Origin: [Eubacterium] yurii subsp. margaretiae ATCC 43715
Lineage (GTDB): Bacteria > Bacillota > Clostridia > Peptostreptococcales > Filifactoraceae
NCBI GenBank assembly: GCA_000146855.1
Contig: GL405246.1
Location: 2,157,162-2,221,161 of the forward strand
Reading direction: 5' to 3'
DNA: 64,000 bases
Below the pieces are notes generated by a model that saw only the letters and a list, made by a program, of their open reading frames with translations, did no database searches and was not told the origin of the DNA. Positions 56,497 through 64,000 of the stretch are shown piece by piece. The position numbers and the translations under genes were made by a program. Every line of letters starts with the position of its first letter. The stretch's first letter is position 1.

Positions 56497-57246
56497 TTAT
56501 AAAATAGTCAGCAATTCCGGCTCTCCGGCTGTTATGGCAATTGTGTGTTCATAATGTGCTGCGTTTTTATCGTCAAGTGTTACGGCAGTCCAACCGTCAG
56601 ATAAGACTTTGACCTTGTATGTCCCTGTCGCAATCATCGGCTCTATGGCAAGTACCATACCTTCTTGAAGTCTTGGACCTCTTCCGGGCTTGCCGTAGTT
56701 TGGCACCTGTGGATCTTCGTGGAGATTTTCTCCAACTCCATGCCCCACATAGTCTCTTATTACAGAAAATCCGAAGCTTTCCGCATAAGTTTGCACCGCA
56801 TTTGATATGTCTGAAAGTCTGTTGCCTACGACGGCTTTTTTAAAGCCTTCATAAAAACTCTGCCTTGTAACTGCAATTAATTCCTTGTCTTTTTCAGATA
56901 TATCGCCTACACCGTGTGTCTTAGCACTGTCACCGTGATAACCGTTGTACAAAGCGCCTATGTCGATGCTTATTATGTCTCCATTTTTCAAAATTGTGTG
57001 TTTTGAAGGTATCCCATGTACCACTACTGAGTTGATAGAAGCACATATACTGCCCTTAAATCCTCCATAGCCTTTAAAAGACGGTATGGCATTGCATTTT
57101 CTGATATACTTTTCTGCCATCTGATCCAGATCGTATGTCGATATACCTTCTCTTATCGCCTCTTTAAGTAGCTGGTGAGTTTCAGCTACGATTTTACCTG
57201 CATCTTTCAGTTTTTGTATTTGGGATTTGGATTTTATTGTTATCAT
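56497..57246 (-). CDS. map: Methionine aminopeptidase type I
   Basis: 249 residues. Removes initiator methionine. Metal ligands and active-site residues are visible: VVVHGIPS (His), IDIGALYNGYHGDSAKT (two Asp), GHGVGENLHEDP (His), AIEPM (Glu) and HYEHTIAI (Glu). Its ATG shares one base with the adk stop (TAATG), so it is translationally coupled to adk. Confidence 0.97.
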   Translation of the reverse strand: MITIKSKSQIQKLKDAGKIVAETHQLLKEAIREGISTYDLDQMAEKYIRKCNAIPSFKGYGGFKGSICASINSVVVHGIPSKHTILKNGDIISIDIGALYNGYHGDSAKTHGVGDISEKDKELIAVTRQSFYEGFKKAVVGNRLSDISNAVQTYAESFGFSVIRDYVGHGVGENLHEDPQVPNYGKPGRGPRLQEGMVLAIEPMIATGTYKVKVLSDGWTAVTLDDKNAAHYEHTIAITAGEPELLTIL

Positions 57247-57896
57247 TATTTATCGCCTTCAACCGCTTTAATTATATCTTCGAAAACCAAGTTAATGTCT
57301 TTTTGTCCGTCTATATTTGCTATATTACCTTGCTTAGTATAGTAATCTATCAACGGTTTTGTGTTTTCATTATAAACTTTTATTCTGTTTACTATTGTTT
57401 CTTCTTTATCGTCATCTCTTTGGTACAAAGCTCCGCCACAAGAATCGCATACGCCTTCAGATTTAGTCTTGTTAAACGCTATGTGATAAGTTGCTCCGCA
57501 GTCTTTGCATATTCTTCTGCCTACTGCTCTTTCAATGAGCACCTCATCTTGTACTGCTATATTGATGACGCAGTCAATTTTTAAATTATTTTTTTCAAGT
57601 ACCTCGTCAAGTTTTTCAGCTTGGAATATATTTCTTGGGAATCCGTCAAGCAAAAATCCTCCCTTTGCATCATCCTGCGCTATTCTGTCGAATACCAAGT
57701 CGCAAGTCAATTCATCAGGTACCAGTTCACCCTTATTCATATATTCCTGTGCTTTTTTGCCAAGAGGAGTGTTTCCTTTTATATTGGCTCTGAAAATATC
57801 TCCTGTTGAGATATGAGGTATTTGATATTTCTTCGCTATAAAAGCTGCCTGTGTTCCTTTGCCCGCCCCCGGTGGTCCTAATATTATTAATTTCAT
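57246..57896 (-). CDS. adk: Adenylate kinase (zinc-LID type)
   Basis: 216 residues. P-loop GPPGAGKGTQ at 8-17; LID domain with four cysteines (130, 133, 150, 153), the Gram-positive zinc form. Interconverts ATP+AMP and ADP. The ATG at 57896 follows AGGTGA; a GTG at 57905 lies inside that site and is rejected. Confidence 0.97.
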   Translation of the reverse strand: MKLIILGPPGAGKGTQAAFIAKKYQIPHISTGDIFRANIKGNTPLGKKAQEYMNKGELVPDELTCDLVFDRIAQDDAKGGFLLDGFPRNIFQAEKLDEVLEKNNLKIDCVINIAVQDEVLIERAVGRRICKDCGATYHIAFNKTKSEGVCDSCGGALYQRDDDKEETIVNRIKVYNENTKPLIDYYTKQGNIANIDGQKDINLVFEDIIKAVEGDK

Positions 57897-57940
57897 ATTA
57901 ATCACCTGTTTGACCTTTTTATATTTTTACTAATATATAA

Positions 57941-59215
57941 TTAGCTTAAGAATCCTTGATAATGTCTCATTACCATCTGTGCTTCGATTTGTTTAAGTGT
58001 ATCCAAGGCAACCCCTACAACAATCAGTAGTGATGTACCCCCAAATCTGAACGGTATACTTGTAAATCCTATTATAAGTAGCGGTACCGCACTTATTAAT
58101 GCCAAGAATACTCCACCTGCAAGTGTAAGTCTGTTTGATATTGTATCAAGATACTCAGCAGTGGCATATCCAGGTCTTATTCCAGGTATGAAACCGCCTG
58201 AATTTTTAAGGTTATCAGCAATTTCATCCGGTTTAAATATTATTGCTACATAGAAATACGTGAAGCCAAGCACAAGTAAAAATTCAAGTCCTGCATATAC
58301 ATACAAGCCGGGTGTTCCCTGTGTATTGAAGTATTTGTTTACAAATTCTGTATAGCCGGGATTTTTTATGAACATTCCTAATAGATTTGGCATCATCAAA
58401 AATGATGAGGCGAAGATTACCGGTATAACTCCGGCTTGATTTATCTTTATAGGTATATGTGTTGTCTGTCCGCCGTATGTCTTTCTTCCTACCACTCTTT
58501 TAGCGTGTTGTACAGGTACTTTTCTCGTAGCTTCAAGCACCATTATAACTCCGGCTATGATAGCAAGTGATACTGCTAAAAATACTATGAACTCAATGAT
58601 GTTAAGTTGTCCTGTTCTTAGCATTTCGTATGATTTGATAGCTCCACCAGGTATTCTTGATACTATACCTGCGAAGATTAGTATTGAAATTCCGTTTCCT
58701 ATTCCTTTTTCGGTAATCTGTTCACCAAGCCACATCAAAAATGCTGATCCTGCAGTAAGTGTTAGCACTACCGATAACTCATTTAACCTTGAGTGAGAAA
58801 TAAGTGCCGAATTGAAAAATCCTATTGCCAGTGCAGTAGATTGTAGTAATGCCAAGCCTACAGTCACATATCTTGTAAGTTGCATTATCTTTTTTCTACC
58901 TTCTTCTCCTGATTTTTGCATATCTTCAAGTGAAGGTATTGCTACAGCTAAGAGCTGTATGATGATTGATGATGTTACGTATGGTCCGACACCCAGTGCA
59001 AATATGGTGAAGTTGTTGAGCGCTCCACCCGATACCAAGTCATAAAACGAAGAAAAAGAACTGTATTGTTGCAACATACTTTTTATAACTTCTACATTAA
59101 TTCCGGGTACAGGTACTGCCGAGCCAACACGAAATACCGCAAGCATCAATATCGTATATACAAGCTTTTTTTTCAAATCCGGTATTTTAAACGCATTTTT
59201 TACGGCTGTAAACAT
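57941..59215 (-). CDS. secY: Preprotein translocase subunit SecY
   Basis: 424 residues, ten membrane helices. [25 protein letters not shown] start, NNFTIFALGVGPYVTSSIIIQLL, the pore and cytoplasmic loops QHAKRVVGRKTYGGQTTHIPIK, and RPGYATAEYLDTISNRLTLAGG. Forms the Sec channel with SecE and SecG. Start overlaps the rplO stop (TAATG). Confidence 0.98.
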   Translation of the reverse strand: MFTAVKNAFKIPDLKKKLVYTILMLAVFRVGSAVPVPGINVEVIKSMLQQYSSFSSFYDLVSGGALNNFTIFALGVGPYVTSSIIIQLLAVAIPSLEDMQKSGEEGRKKIMQLTRYVTVGLALLQSTALAIGFFNSALISHSRLNELSVVLTLTAGSAFLMWLGEQITEKGIGNGISILIFAGIVSRIPGGAIKSYEMLRTGQLNIIEFIVFLAVSLAIIAGVIMVLEATRKVPVQHAKRVVGRKTYGGQTTHIPIKINQAGVIPVIFASSFLMMPNLLGMFIKNPGYTEFVNKYFNTQGTPGLYVYAGLEFLLVLGFTYFYVAIIFKPDEIADNLKNSGGFIPGIRPGYATAEYLDTISNRLTLAGGVFLALISAVPLLIIGFTSIPFRFGGTSLLIVVGVALDTLKQIEAQMVMRHYQGFLS

Positions 59216-59661
59216 TAAATCACCTCAGCCTTTCCTCCGGCTGCTTCAATTTTTTCTAAGGCTGACTTAGTAAACTTGTCAGCTTTTACAGTGATTTTCT
59301 TTGTTATCTCACCATCGCCAAGTATCTTAAGTCCGTCTTTTTCTATTTTCTTGATTATTCCAGCATCCTTGAGTATTTCCGCTGTTACTTCAGCTCCGTC
59401 TTCAAATACAGATAATCTGTCAAGATTTATAATAGTGTATCTCTTTTCGAAATCATAGTTGTTGAAACCTCTTTTTGGAAGTCTTCTGTAAAGTGGCATT
59501 TGTCCACCTTCAAAACCTATTCTGATTCCAACTCCTGATCTTGAATGTTGTCCGTCTTGTCCACGTCCTGCAGTCTTACCGTATCCAGATGCTGTACCTC
59601 TACCTACTCTTTTTCTCTTTTTTACGGCACCCTTATTCGGTTTCAGGTTGTTTAGTTCCAT
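59215..59661 (-). CDS. rplO: 50S ribosomal protein L15
   Basis: 148 residues. [22 protein letters not shown] and [33 protein letters not shown] are diagnostic. Followed by secY with a one-base overlap. Confidence 0.98.
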   Translation of the reverse strand: MELNNLKPNKGAVKKRKRVGRGTASGYGKTAGRGQDGQHSRSGVGIRIGFEGGQMPLYRRLPKRGFNNYDFEKRYTIINLDRLSVFEDGAEVTAEILKDAGIIKKIEKDGLKILGDGEITKKITVKADKFTKSALEKIEAAGGKAEVI

Positions 59662-59676
59662 TTAATTCACCTCCTG

Positions 59677-59856
59677 TTATACTTCTTCCACTTTTACAAG
59701 ATGTTTTACTTTTTCTATCATTCCTCTTAGTTGAGGTGTATCTTCTTTTATTACGAAGCTTTCTCTTTTTCCTAAGCCCATAGCTTTTACTGTAGCTCTT
59801 TGTTTAGGATTTGTTCCTATGACACTTCTTGCCAATGTTACTTTTAAACTTGCCAC
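59677..59856 (-). CDS. rpmD: 50S ribosomal protein L30
   Basis: A short 59-residue frame starting at GTG (59854-59856): [20 protein letters not shown], then [20 protein letters not shown], then [23 protein letters not shown] lies 8 nt upstream. Its place between rpsE and rplO agrees. Confidence 0.95.
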   Translation of the reverse strand: MASLKVTLARSVIGTNPKQRATVKAMGLGKRESFVIKEDTPQLRGMIEKVKHLVKVEEV

Positions 59857-59868
59857 TTATTTTGCCTC

Positions 59869-60375
59869 CTATCCTAAAAGTTCTTCTACTTTTTTGCCAC
59901 GAAGCGCTGCGACATCTTCTATTCTTCTTAGTGATGACAATCCTTGTATTGTCGCATTGACAACATTTCTCGCATTCTTAGAACCCAAAGATTTGGATCT
60001 TACATCTTTGTATCCTGCAAGTTCAAGTATGGCACGAGCCGCTCCACCTGCTATAACTCCTGTACCTTCTTTTGCCGGCATTATAAGCACTTCACCTGAA
60101 CCGAATTTTCCTTGTATTCTGTGAGGCACTGTAGTTCCAACCATTGGTACTGTTATCAAATTTTTCTTTGCCGCTTCTACGGCTTTTTTTATCGCATCTG
60201 GCACTTCCATTGCTTTTCCGGTACCGAAACCTACATGACCGTCTTTATCTCCGACTACTACAAGAGCTGCAAATCTGAAGTTTCTACCGCCTTTAACAAC
60301 TTTAGTTACTCTTCTGATTTCTACTACTCTTTCTTCCATCTCAAGTCTTGATGCGTCTATTTTCTTATTTAGCAT
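59869..60375 (-). CDS. rpsE: 30S ribosomal protein S5
   Basis: 168 residues. [47 protein letters not shown] and [18 protein letters not shown] are the family signatures. Between rplR and rpmD. Confidence 0.98.
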   Translation of the reverse strand: MLNKKIDASRLEMEERVVEIRRVTKVVKGGRNFRFAALVVVGDKDGHVGFGTGKAMEVPDAIKKAVEAAKKNLITVPMVGTTVPHRIQGKFGSGEVLIMPAKEGTGVIAGGAARAILELAGYKDVRSKSLGSKNARNVVNATIQGLSSLRRIEDVAALRGKKVEELLG

Positions 60376-60393
60376 TGTTTCGCCTCCTTTTTC

Positions 60394-60762
60394 TTAGAAT
60401 TTTAGTCCTGCTTCTCTGGCAGCTTCAGCTAATTCTCTTACTCTTCCGTGGTAAAGATATCCGCCTCTGTCAAATACTACTTCGCTTATACCTTTTGCTA
60501 CGGCTTTTTTAGCTATCAATTCGCCTACTTTTTTAGCTGCATCCTTGTTTCCGCCATAAGCTCCTCCAAGGTCTATTTCCTTGTCTATAGTAGATGCTGC
60601 AACCAATGTAGTTCTATTTATATCATCGATAAGTTGTGCATATATGTTTTTTGCACTCTTATACACGCTTAGTCTTGGTCTTTCAGCTGTTCCTGATATT
60701 TTCTTACGAACTCTTTTATGTCTTGCCAATCTGTTTTCGTTTTTGTTGACTTTGTTAAACAC
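60394..60762 (-). CDS. rplR: 50S ribosomal protein L18
   Basis: 122 residues from a GTG start (GGGGTG site 7 nt upstream). [37 protein letters not shown] and [24 protein letters not shown] are diagnostic 5S-rRNA-binding features. Confidence 0.97.
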   Translation of the reverse strand: MFNKVNKNENRLARHKRVRKKISGTAERPRLSVYKSAKNIYAQLIDDINRTTLVAASTIDKEIDLGGAYGGNKDAAKKVGELIAKKAVAKGISEVVFDRGGYLYHGRVRELAEAAREAGLKF

Positions 60763-60778
60763 TGATTTTCACCCCTTT

Positions 60779-61321
60779 TTATTTTTTACCTGTTTTTCCT
60801 TCTTTTCTTCTTATATGTTCTCCGGCATACTTAACACCCTTGCCCTTGTATGGTTCAGGTTTTCTCCAGTCTCTTATCTTTGCAGCGTAGTTTCCTACTT
60901 GTTGCTTGTTGATACCTTTTACTATTATTTCAGTTTGTGTTGGTACTTCAACTTCTATGCCTTCAGGGTCTTGCATTTCAACAGGATGTGAAAATCCTAA
61001 GCTAAGTGTGAGTTTCTTGCCTTGTTTTGCAGCTCTGTAACCTACACCTACTATTTCCAATTTCTTGCTGTATCCTTCTGTTACACCTGTTATCATGTTA
61101 TTGATAAGTGTTCTTGAAAGTCCGTGTAATGATTTATGTTGCTTTTGGTCTGAAGGTCTTTTTACAAGTATCTTTCCTTCAGATTGCTCTATTACCATAT
61201 CTTTTGATATTTGTTCGCTAAGTGTTCCCTTTGGTCCCTTTACGCTTACGAGATTTGACTCGTCAACAGTTACAGTTACACCTGCAGGTATTAGTATTTC
61301 CTTATTACCTATTCTTGACAT
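60779..61321 (-). CDS. rplF: 50S ribosomal protein L6
   Basis: 180 residues. [17 protein letters not shown] start, [30 protein letters not shown] in the middle and the [26 protein letters not shown] end are typical. Confidence 0.98.
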   Translation of the reverse strand: MSRIGNKEILIPAGVTVTVDESNLVSVKGPKGTLSEQISKDMVIEQSEGKILVKRPSDQKQHKSLHGLSRTLINNMITGVTEGYSKKLEIVGVGYRAAKQGKKLTLSLGFSHPVEMQDPEGIEVEVPTQTEIIVKGINKQQVGNYAAKIRDWRKPEPYKGKGVKYAGEHIRRKEGKTGKK

Positions 61322-61338
61322 TAGTTCACCTCCTCATT

Positions 61339-61737
61339 TTACCAAACGTAGCAGATTACTTCTCCGCCCACGCCGTTTTCTCTTGCCTGTCTATCTGTTA
61401 GGACACCCTTTGATGTCGATATTATAGATATTCCTATACCGTTGTATACTCTTGGCACTCTTGTCTTATCAGCATATACTCTCATTCCCGGTTTAGATAT
61501 CTTCTTAAGTCCTGTTATAACTCTTTGTCCGTTTTGAGCATATTTCAATTTTATTTCAAGCATTCCCTGTTTTCCGTCTTCAGTCACGTCATAAGCTGTG
61601 ATATAGCCTTCTTCAAGGAGTATCCTTGCTATTTCTTTTTTCATATTTGATGACGGTATTTGTACCGTTTCGTGCTTCACGCTGTTAGCATTTCTTATTC
61701 TTGTTAGCATATCTGCTATTGGATCTGTCATTGCCAT
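61339..61737 (-). CDS. rpsH: 30S ribosomal protein S8
   Basis: 132 residues. [22 protein letters not shown] and [33 protein letters not shown] are diagnostic. Follows rpsN. Confidence 0.98.
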   Translation of the reverse strand: MAMTDPIADMLTRIRNANSVKHETVQIPSSNMKKEIARILLEEGYITAYDVTEDGKQGMLEIKLKYAQNGQRVITGLKKISKPGMRVYADKTRVPRVYNGIGISIISTSKGVLTDRQARENGVGGEVICYVW

Positions 61738-61767
61738 TAATTATTTTACCTCCTTTACAGTATGTTT

Positions 61768-61953
61768 TTACCAAGATGCCTTTTTTACACCCGGTATCTC
61801 ACCTTTGTATGCCAAGTTTCTGAAGCATATACGGCATATTCCATATTTTTTAAGCACTGCATGCGGTCTTCCGCATATAGAGCATCTTGTATATTCACGT
61901 GTTTTATACTTTTGCGGTCTTTGTTGTTTTATGACCATAGCTTTTCTTGCCAC
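61768..61953 (-). CDS. rpsN: 30S ribosomal protein S14 (zinc type)
   Basis: 61 residues with the four zinc cysteines 24, 27, 40 and 43 ([20 protein letters not shown]), the short zinc-binding form. With zinc-type L36 and Adk it suggests that zinc-free paralogues, if any, are elsewhere. Confidence 0.97.
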   Translation of the reverse strand: MARKAMVIKQQRPQKYKTREYTRCSICGRPHAVLKKYGICRICFRNLAYKGEIPGVKKASW

Positions 61954-61971
61954 GCTTTTGTCCTCCTTAAA

Positions 61972-62517
61972 TTATTTTGCAAAAGGCATACCCATCAAGC
62001 TTAGAAGTTCTCTGGCTTCTTCGTCTGTCTTGGCAGTCGTTACAAATATTATATCCATACCTCTTGTCTTGTCTACCTTATCGAATTCTATTTCAGGGAA
62101 TATAAGTTGCTCTTTTATTCCAAGAGCGTAGTTTCCTCTTCCGTCAAATGAGTTTTTGTTTACTCCTTTAAAGTCCCTAACTCTTGGTAGTGATATATTG
62201 AAGAGTTTGTCAACAAAATAGTACATTTTGTCTCCTCTTAGAGTTACTTTCGTACCTATTGGCATTCCTTCTCTTATTTTGAAGTTGGCTACGGATTTTT
62301 TAGATTTGGTAACTATAGGTTTTTGTCCTGTTATAGCTTCAAGTTCTGAAACTGCTGAGTCAAGCAATTTAGAGTTGTCTTTAGCTTCACCGACACCCAT
62401 GTTTATTACAACTTTTTCAAGTTTCGGTACTTCCATTATGTTTTTGTATCCGAATTTATCCATTAGCCCTTTTATAACTTCGCTTTTATATTTTTCAAAT
62501 AGTCTTGTTTGTGCCAT
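61972..62517 (-). CDS. rplE: 50S ribosomal protein L5
   Basis: 181 residues. [46 protein letters not shown] and the [14 protein letters not shown] [19 protein letters not shown] are diagnostic. Confidence 0.98.
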   Translation of the reverse strand: MAQTRLFEKYKSEVIKGLMDKFGYKNIMEVPKLEKVVINMGVGEAKDNSKLLDSAVSELEAITGQKPIVTKSKKSVANFKIREGMPIGTKVTLRGDKMYYFVDKLFNISLPRVRDFKGVNKNSFDGRGNYALGIKEQLIFPEIEFDKVDKTRGMDIIFVTTAKTDEEARELLSLMGMPFAK

Positions 62518-62535
62518 ATTTAATTCCCTCCTTTC

Positions 62536-62841
62536 CTATATTTGTTCGCCAGATTTCTTAGCTACTCTTACTTTTTTTCCGTCTTTTAATTCATATCCTA
62601 TTCTTGTACCCTTACCTGATTTTGAATCATAGTACATTACGTTTGATACATGTATAGGCATTTCTTTTTTAACTATTCCGCCTTGAGGATTAGTTTTGCT
62701 TGGTTTTTCACTCTTTGTAGCTATGTTTATACCTTCAACGAGTACCCTGTCTTTCTTAGGATATGCTTCAAGCACCTTGCCTTTTTTTCCTTTGTCTTTA
62801 CCGGCTATTACTATTACCGTATCTCCACTTTTTATACGCAC
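62536..62841 (-). CDS. rplX: 50S ribosomal protein L24
   Basis: 101 residues. KOW motif at the start ([23 protein letters not shown]), then [14 protein letters not shown] and [13 protein letters not shown]. Between rplN and rplE. Confidence 0.97.
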   Translation of the reverse strand: MRIKSGDTVIVIAGKDKGKKGKVLEAYPKKDRVLVEGINIATKSEKPSKTNPQGGIVKKEMPIHVSNVMYYDSKSGKGTRIGYELKDGKKVRVAKKSGEQI

Positions 62842-62855
62842 TTTTGCACCTCCTA

Positions 62856-63224
62856 TTATAAAACTTCCGGAGCAAGTGAGATTATCTTCATGAATTGTTT
62901 GTCTCTAAGCTCTCTTGCTACCGGTCCGAATATTCTCGTTCCTGTAGGTGTTTTATCATCTTTGATTATTACAGCAGCATTTTCATCAAACTGTACATAA
63001 CTTCCGTCTTTTCTCTTAAGGGCTGATTTTGTTCTTACTACAACAGCTTTAACTACCTTACCCTTCTTTACAACGCCGCCGGGTGTTGCGGATTTGACAG
63101 AACAAACTATTATATCGCCTATTCCAGCTATTTTTCTATTAGAACCGCCTAATACTCTGATGCAAAGTAGCTCTTTAGCTCCAGAGTTATCAGCCACTTT
63201 TAGTCTTGTTTCTTGCTGAATCAT
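62856..63224 (-). CDS. rplN: 50S ribosomal protein L14
   Basis: 122 residues. [29 protein letters not shown] and [26 protein letters not shown] are diagnostic. Confidence 0.98.
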   Translation of the reverse strand: MIQQETRLKVADNSGAKELLCIRVLGGSNRKIAGIGDIIVCSVKSATPGGVVKKGKVVKAVVVRTKSALKRKDGSYVQFDENAAVIIKDDKTPTGTRIFGPVARELRDKQFMKIISLAPEVL

Positions 63225-63241
63225 CTATTACCCTCCTATTA

Positions 63242-63496
63242 TTATTGGGCAGCTTTTTCTATTATTTGTATTACTTCCCATCTTTTGTCTTTTGATAACG
63301 GTCTTGTTTCCCCTATCCTTACTCTGTCGCCAATCTTGCAAGCATTGTTTTCGTCATGCGCTTTGTATTTTTTTGTTCTTTTAACAGCTTTTGAGTATAA
63401 AGGATGGCGAACTAATTCCACTATCGAAACTACTACTGTTTTGTCCATCTTATCAGATGTGACATAACCTATTTCATATTTTCTATTCTTTTGCAT
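63242..63496 (-). CDS. rpsQ: 30S ribosomal protein S17
   Basis: 84 residues. [27 protein letters not shown] and the [19 protein letters not shown] end are diagnostic. Confidence 0.97.
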   Translation of the reverse strand: MQKNRKYEIGYVTSDKMDKTVVVSIVELVRHPLYSKAVKRTKKYKAHDENNACKIGDRVRIGETRPLSKDKRWEVIQIIEKAAQ

Positions 63497-63515
63497 AGAT
63501 TAATTCTCCTTTTTA

Positions 63516-63707
63516 CTAAGCCTGAGTCTTTTCTGTTATTATTGTATTTATTCTTGCAATGTCTCTCTTAACATTTCTTATTTGTAACGGGTTTTCAAGC
63601 TGTCCTGTTGCTAATTGAAAACGCAGGTTAAAAAGCTCTTTCTTTTGGCTTAGCAGTTTTTCGTTCAATTCCGCTATATTCATTTCTCTTAATTCATTAG
63701 CCTTCAA
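63516..63707 (-). CDS. rpmC: 50S ribosomal protein L29
   Basis: 63 residues from TTG at 63707, which gives the family-like start [14 protein letters not shown] at 63716 would add three residues. The [29 protein letters not shown] segment is diagnostic. Its start overlaps the end of rplP, so the two are translationally coupled. Confidence 0.94.
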   Translation of the reverse strand: MKANELREMNIAELNEKLLSQKKELFNLRFQLATGQLENPLQIRNVKRDIARINTIITEKTQA

Positions 63708-64000
63708 CAACTTCACCGCCTTCTTGTTCTTTCTTTACAAATTTACATTTTATAGGAAGTTTGTGCATTGCAAGTCTCATGGCTTCTCTTGCCTTTTCTT
63801 CACTTACTCCGCTCATTTCAAACATTATTCTTCCCGGTTTTACTACTGCTACCCAATATTCAGGTGAACCCTTACCGGCACCCATTCTTGTTTCAGCAGG
63901 TTTTTGTGTTACCGGTTTGTGTGGGAATATCTTTATCCATACCTTACCACCTCTTTTTACGGAACGGTTGATTGCGATACGGGCAGCTTCTATTTGATTT
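63697..64000 (-). CDS. rplP: 50S ribosomal protein L16, C-terminal part (cut by window end)
   Basis: About 100 C-terminal residues. The frame is open to the last base: [20 protein letters not shown], then [41 protein letters not shown]. The start lies beyond position 64000. The direction and order imply rpsC, rplV and the rest of the S10 operon to the right. Confidence 0.97.
   Translation of the reverse strand, partial: NQIEAARIAINRSVKRGGKVWIKIFPHKPVTQKPAETRMGAGKGSPEYWVAVVKPGRIMFEMSGVSEEKAREAMRLAMHKLPIKCKFVKKEQEGGEVVEG

Noticed and set aside
53750-63990. Long plus-strand frames opposite the ribosomal operon
   Set aside because: Each lies antisense to a well-conserved ribosomal or secretion gene and encodes Phe/Ser/Leu-rich nonsense typical of shadow frames.

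Overview
The window is A+T-rich and carries short intergenic spacers, strong AAGGAG-type ribosome binding sites, several GTG/TTG starts, and near-consensus sigma-A promoters. Gene content (modified lipid II precursors, MnmE, RadA/YacL, ClpC, NlpC/P60, S-layer-homology proteins, flagellar late genes, Zn-type S14 and L36, no respiratory chain genes) points to a motile, probably anaerobic, low-GC Firmicute of the Clostridia. A Peptostreptococcaceae-like host is my guess from style only; nothing here proves the genus.

Layout, left to right. 1-8.5 kb: an EF-G-like translational GTPase (minus), glmM (plus), a modAB molybdate uptake pair without modC (minus), and a secreted NlpC/P60 hydrolase behind a long leader. 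9-21 kb, all plus: LemA plus DUF2207 membrane pair, mnmE, thiM, a degenerate metallopeptidase-like membrane protein overlapping polA, a secreted two-repeat protein overlapping hemW, and a yqeC-like selenium/molybdenum cofactor gene broken by a frameshift in an A8 tract. 21-28 kb: a late flagellar block (flgM, flgN, flgK, flgL) with two sigma-28-like promoters, followed by an SLH/C39 peptidase gene. The FlgL is about three times the usual length because of a central insert of four degenerate repeats. 28-35.5 kb, minus: cyclase-family enzyme, a frameshifted dprA, the tagA-dxr-ybaK-rseP cluster, and a CAP-domain secreted protein. 35.8-44 kb, plus: mnmA, a nitroreductase, a divergent clpC, then radA-yacL-mraY from its own promoter.

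44.5-53.3 kb, minus: an SLH protein, an Rpn-type nuclease and an 84-bp remnant of a second copy, then a three-gene unit (NrtR-like Nudix regulator, SPFH/band-7 protein, NAD-kinase-like protein) with a large palindrome lying across its promoter, a MATE exporter, and a TetR regulator with an ATC-hydrolase-like gene. 53.6-64 kb, minus: the distal S10/spc/alpha ribosomal superoperon from rplP (cut by the window end) to rplQ, including secY, adk, map, infA and rpoA, but without rpsD.

The strongest candidates for something new are the NrtR-SPFH-NAD-kinase-like unit (a possible NAD(P)-responsive membrane module) and the repeat-expanded FlgL. Other points of note are two genes broken at A-tracts, a ClpC whose first ATPase domain has lost the Walker B glutamate, and a dispersed A+T-rich intergenic repeat seen in at least three, perhaps four, places. 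No tRNA, rRNA or CRISPR array was seen.
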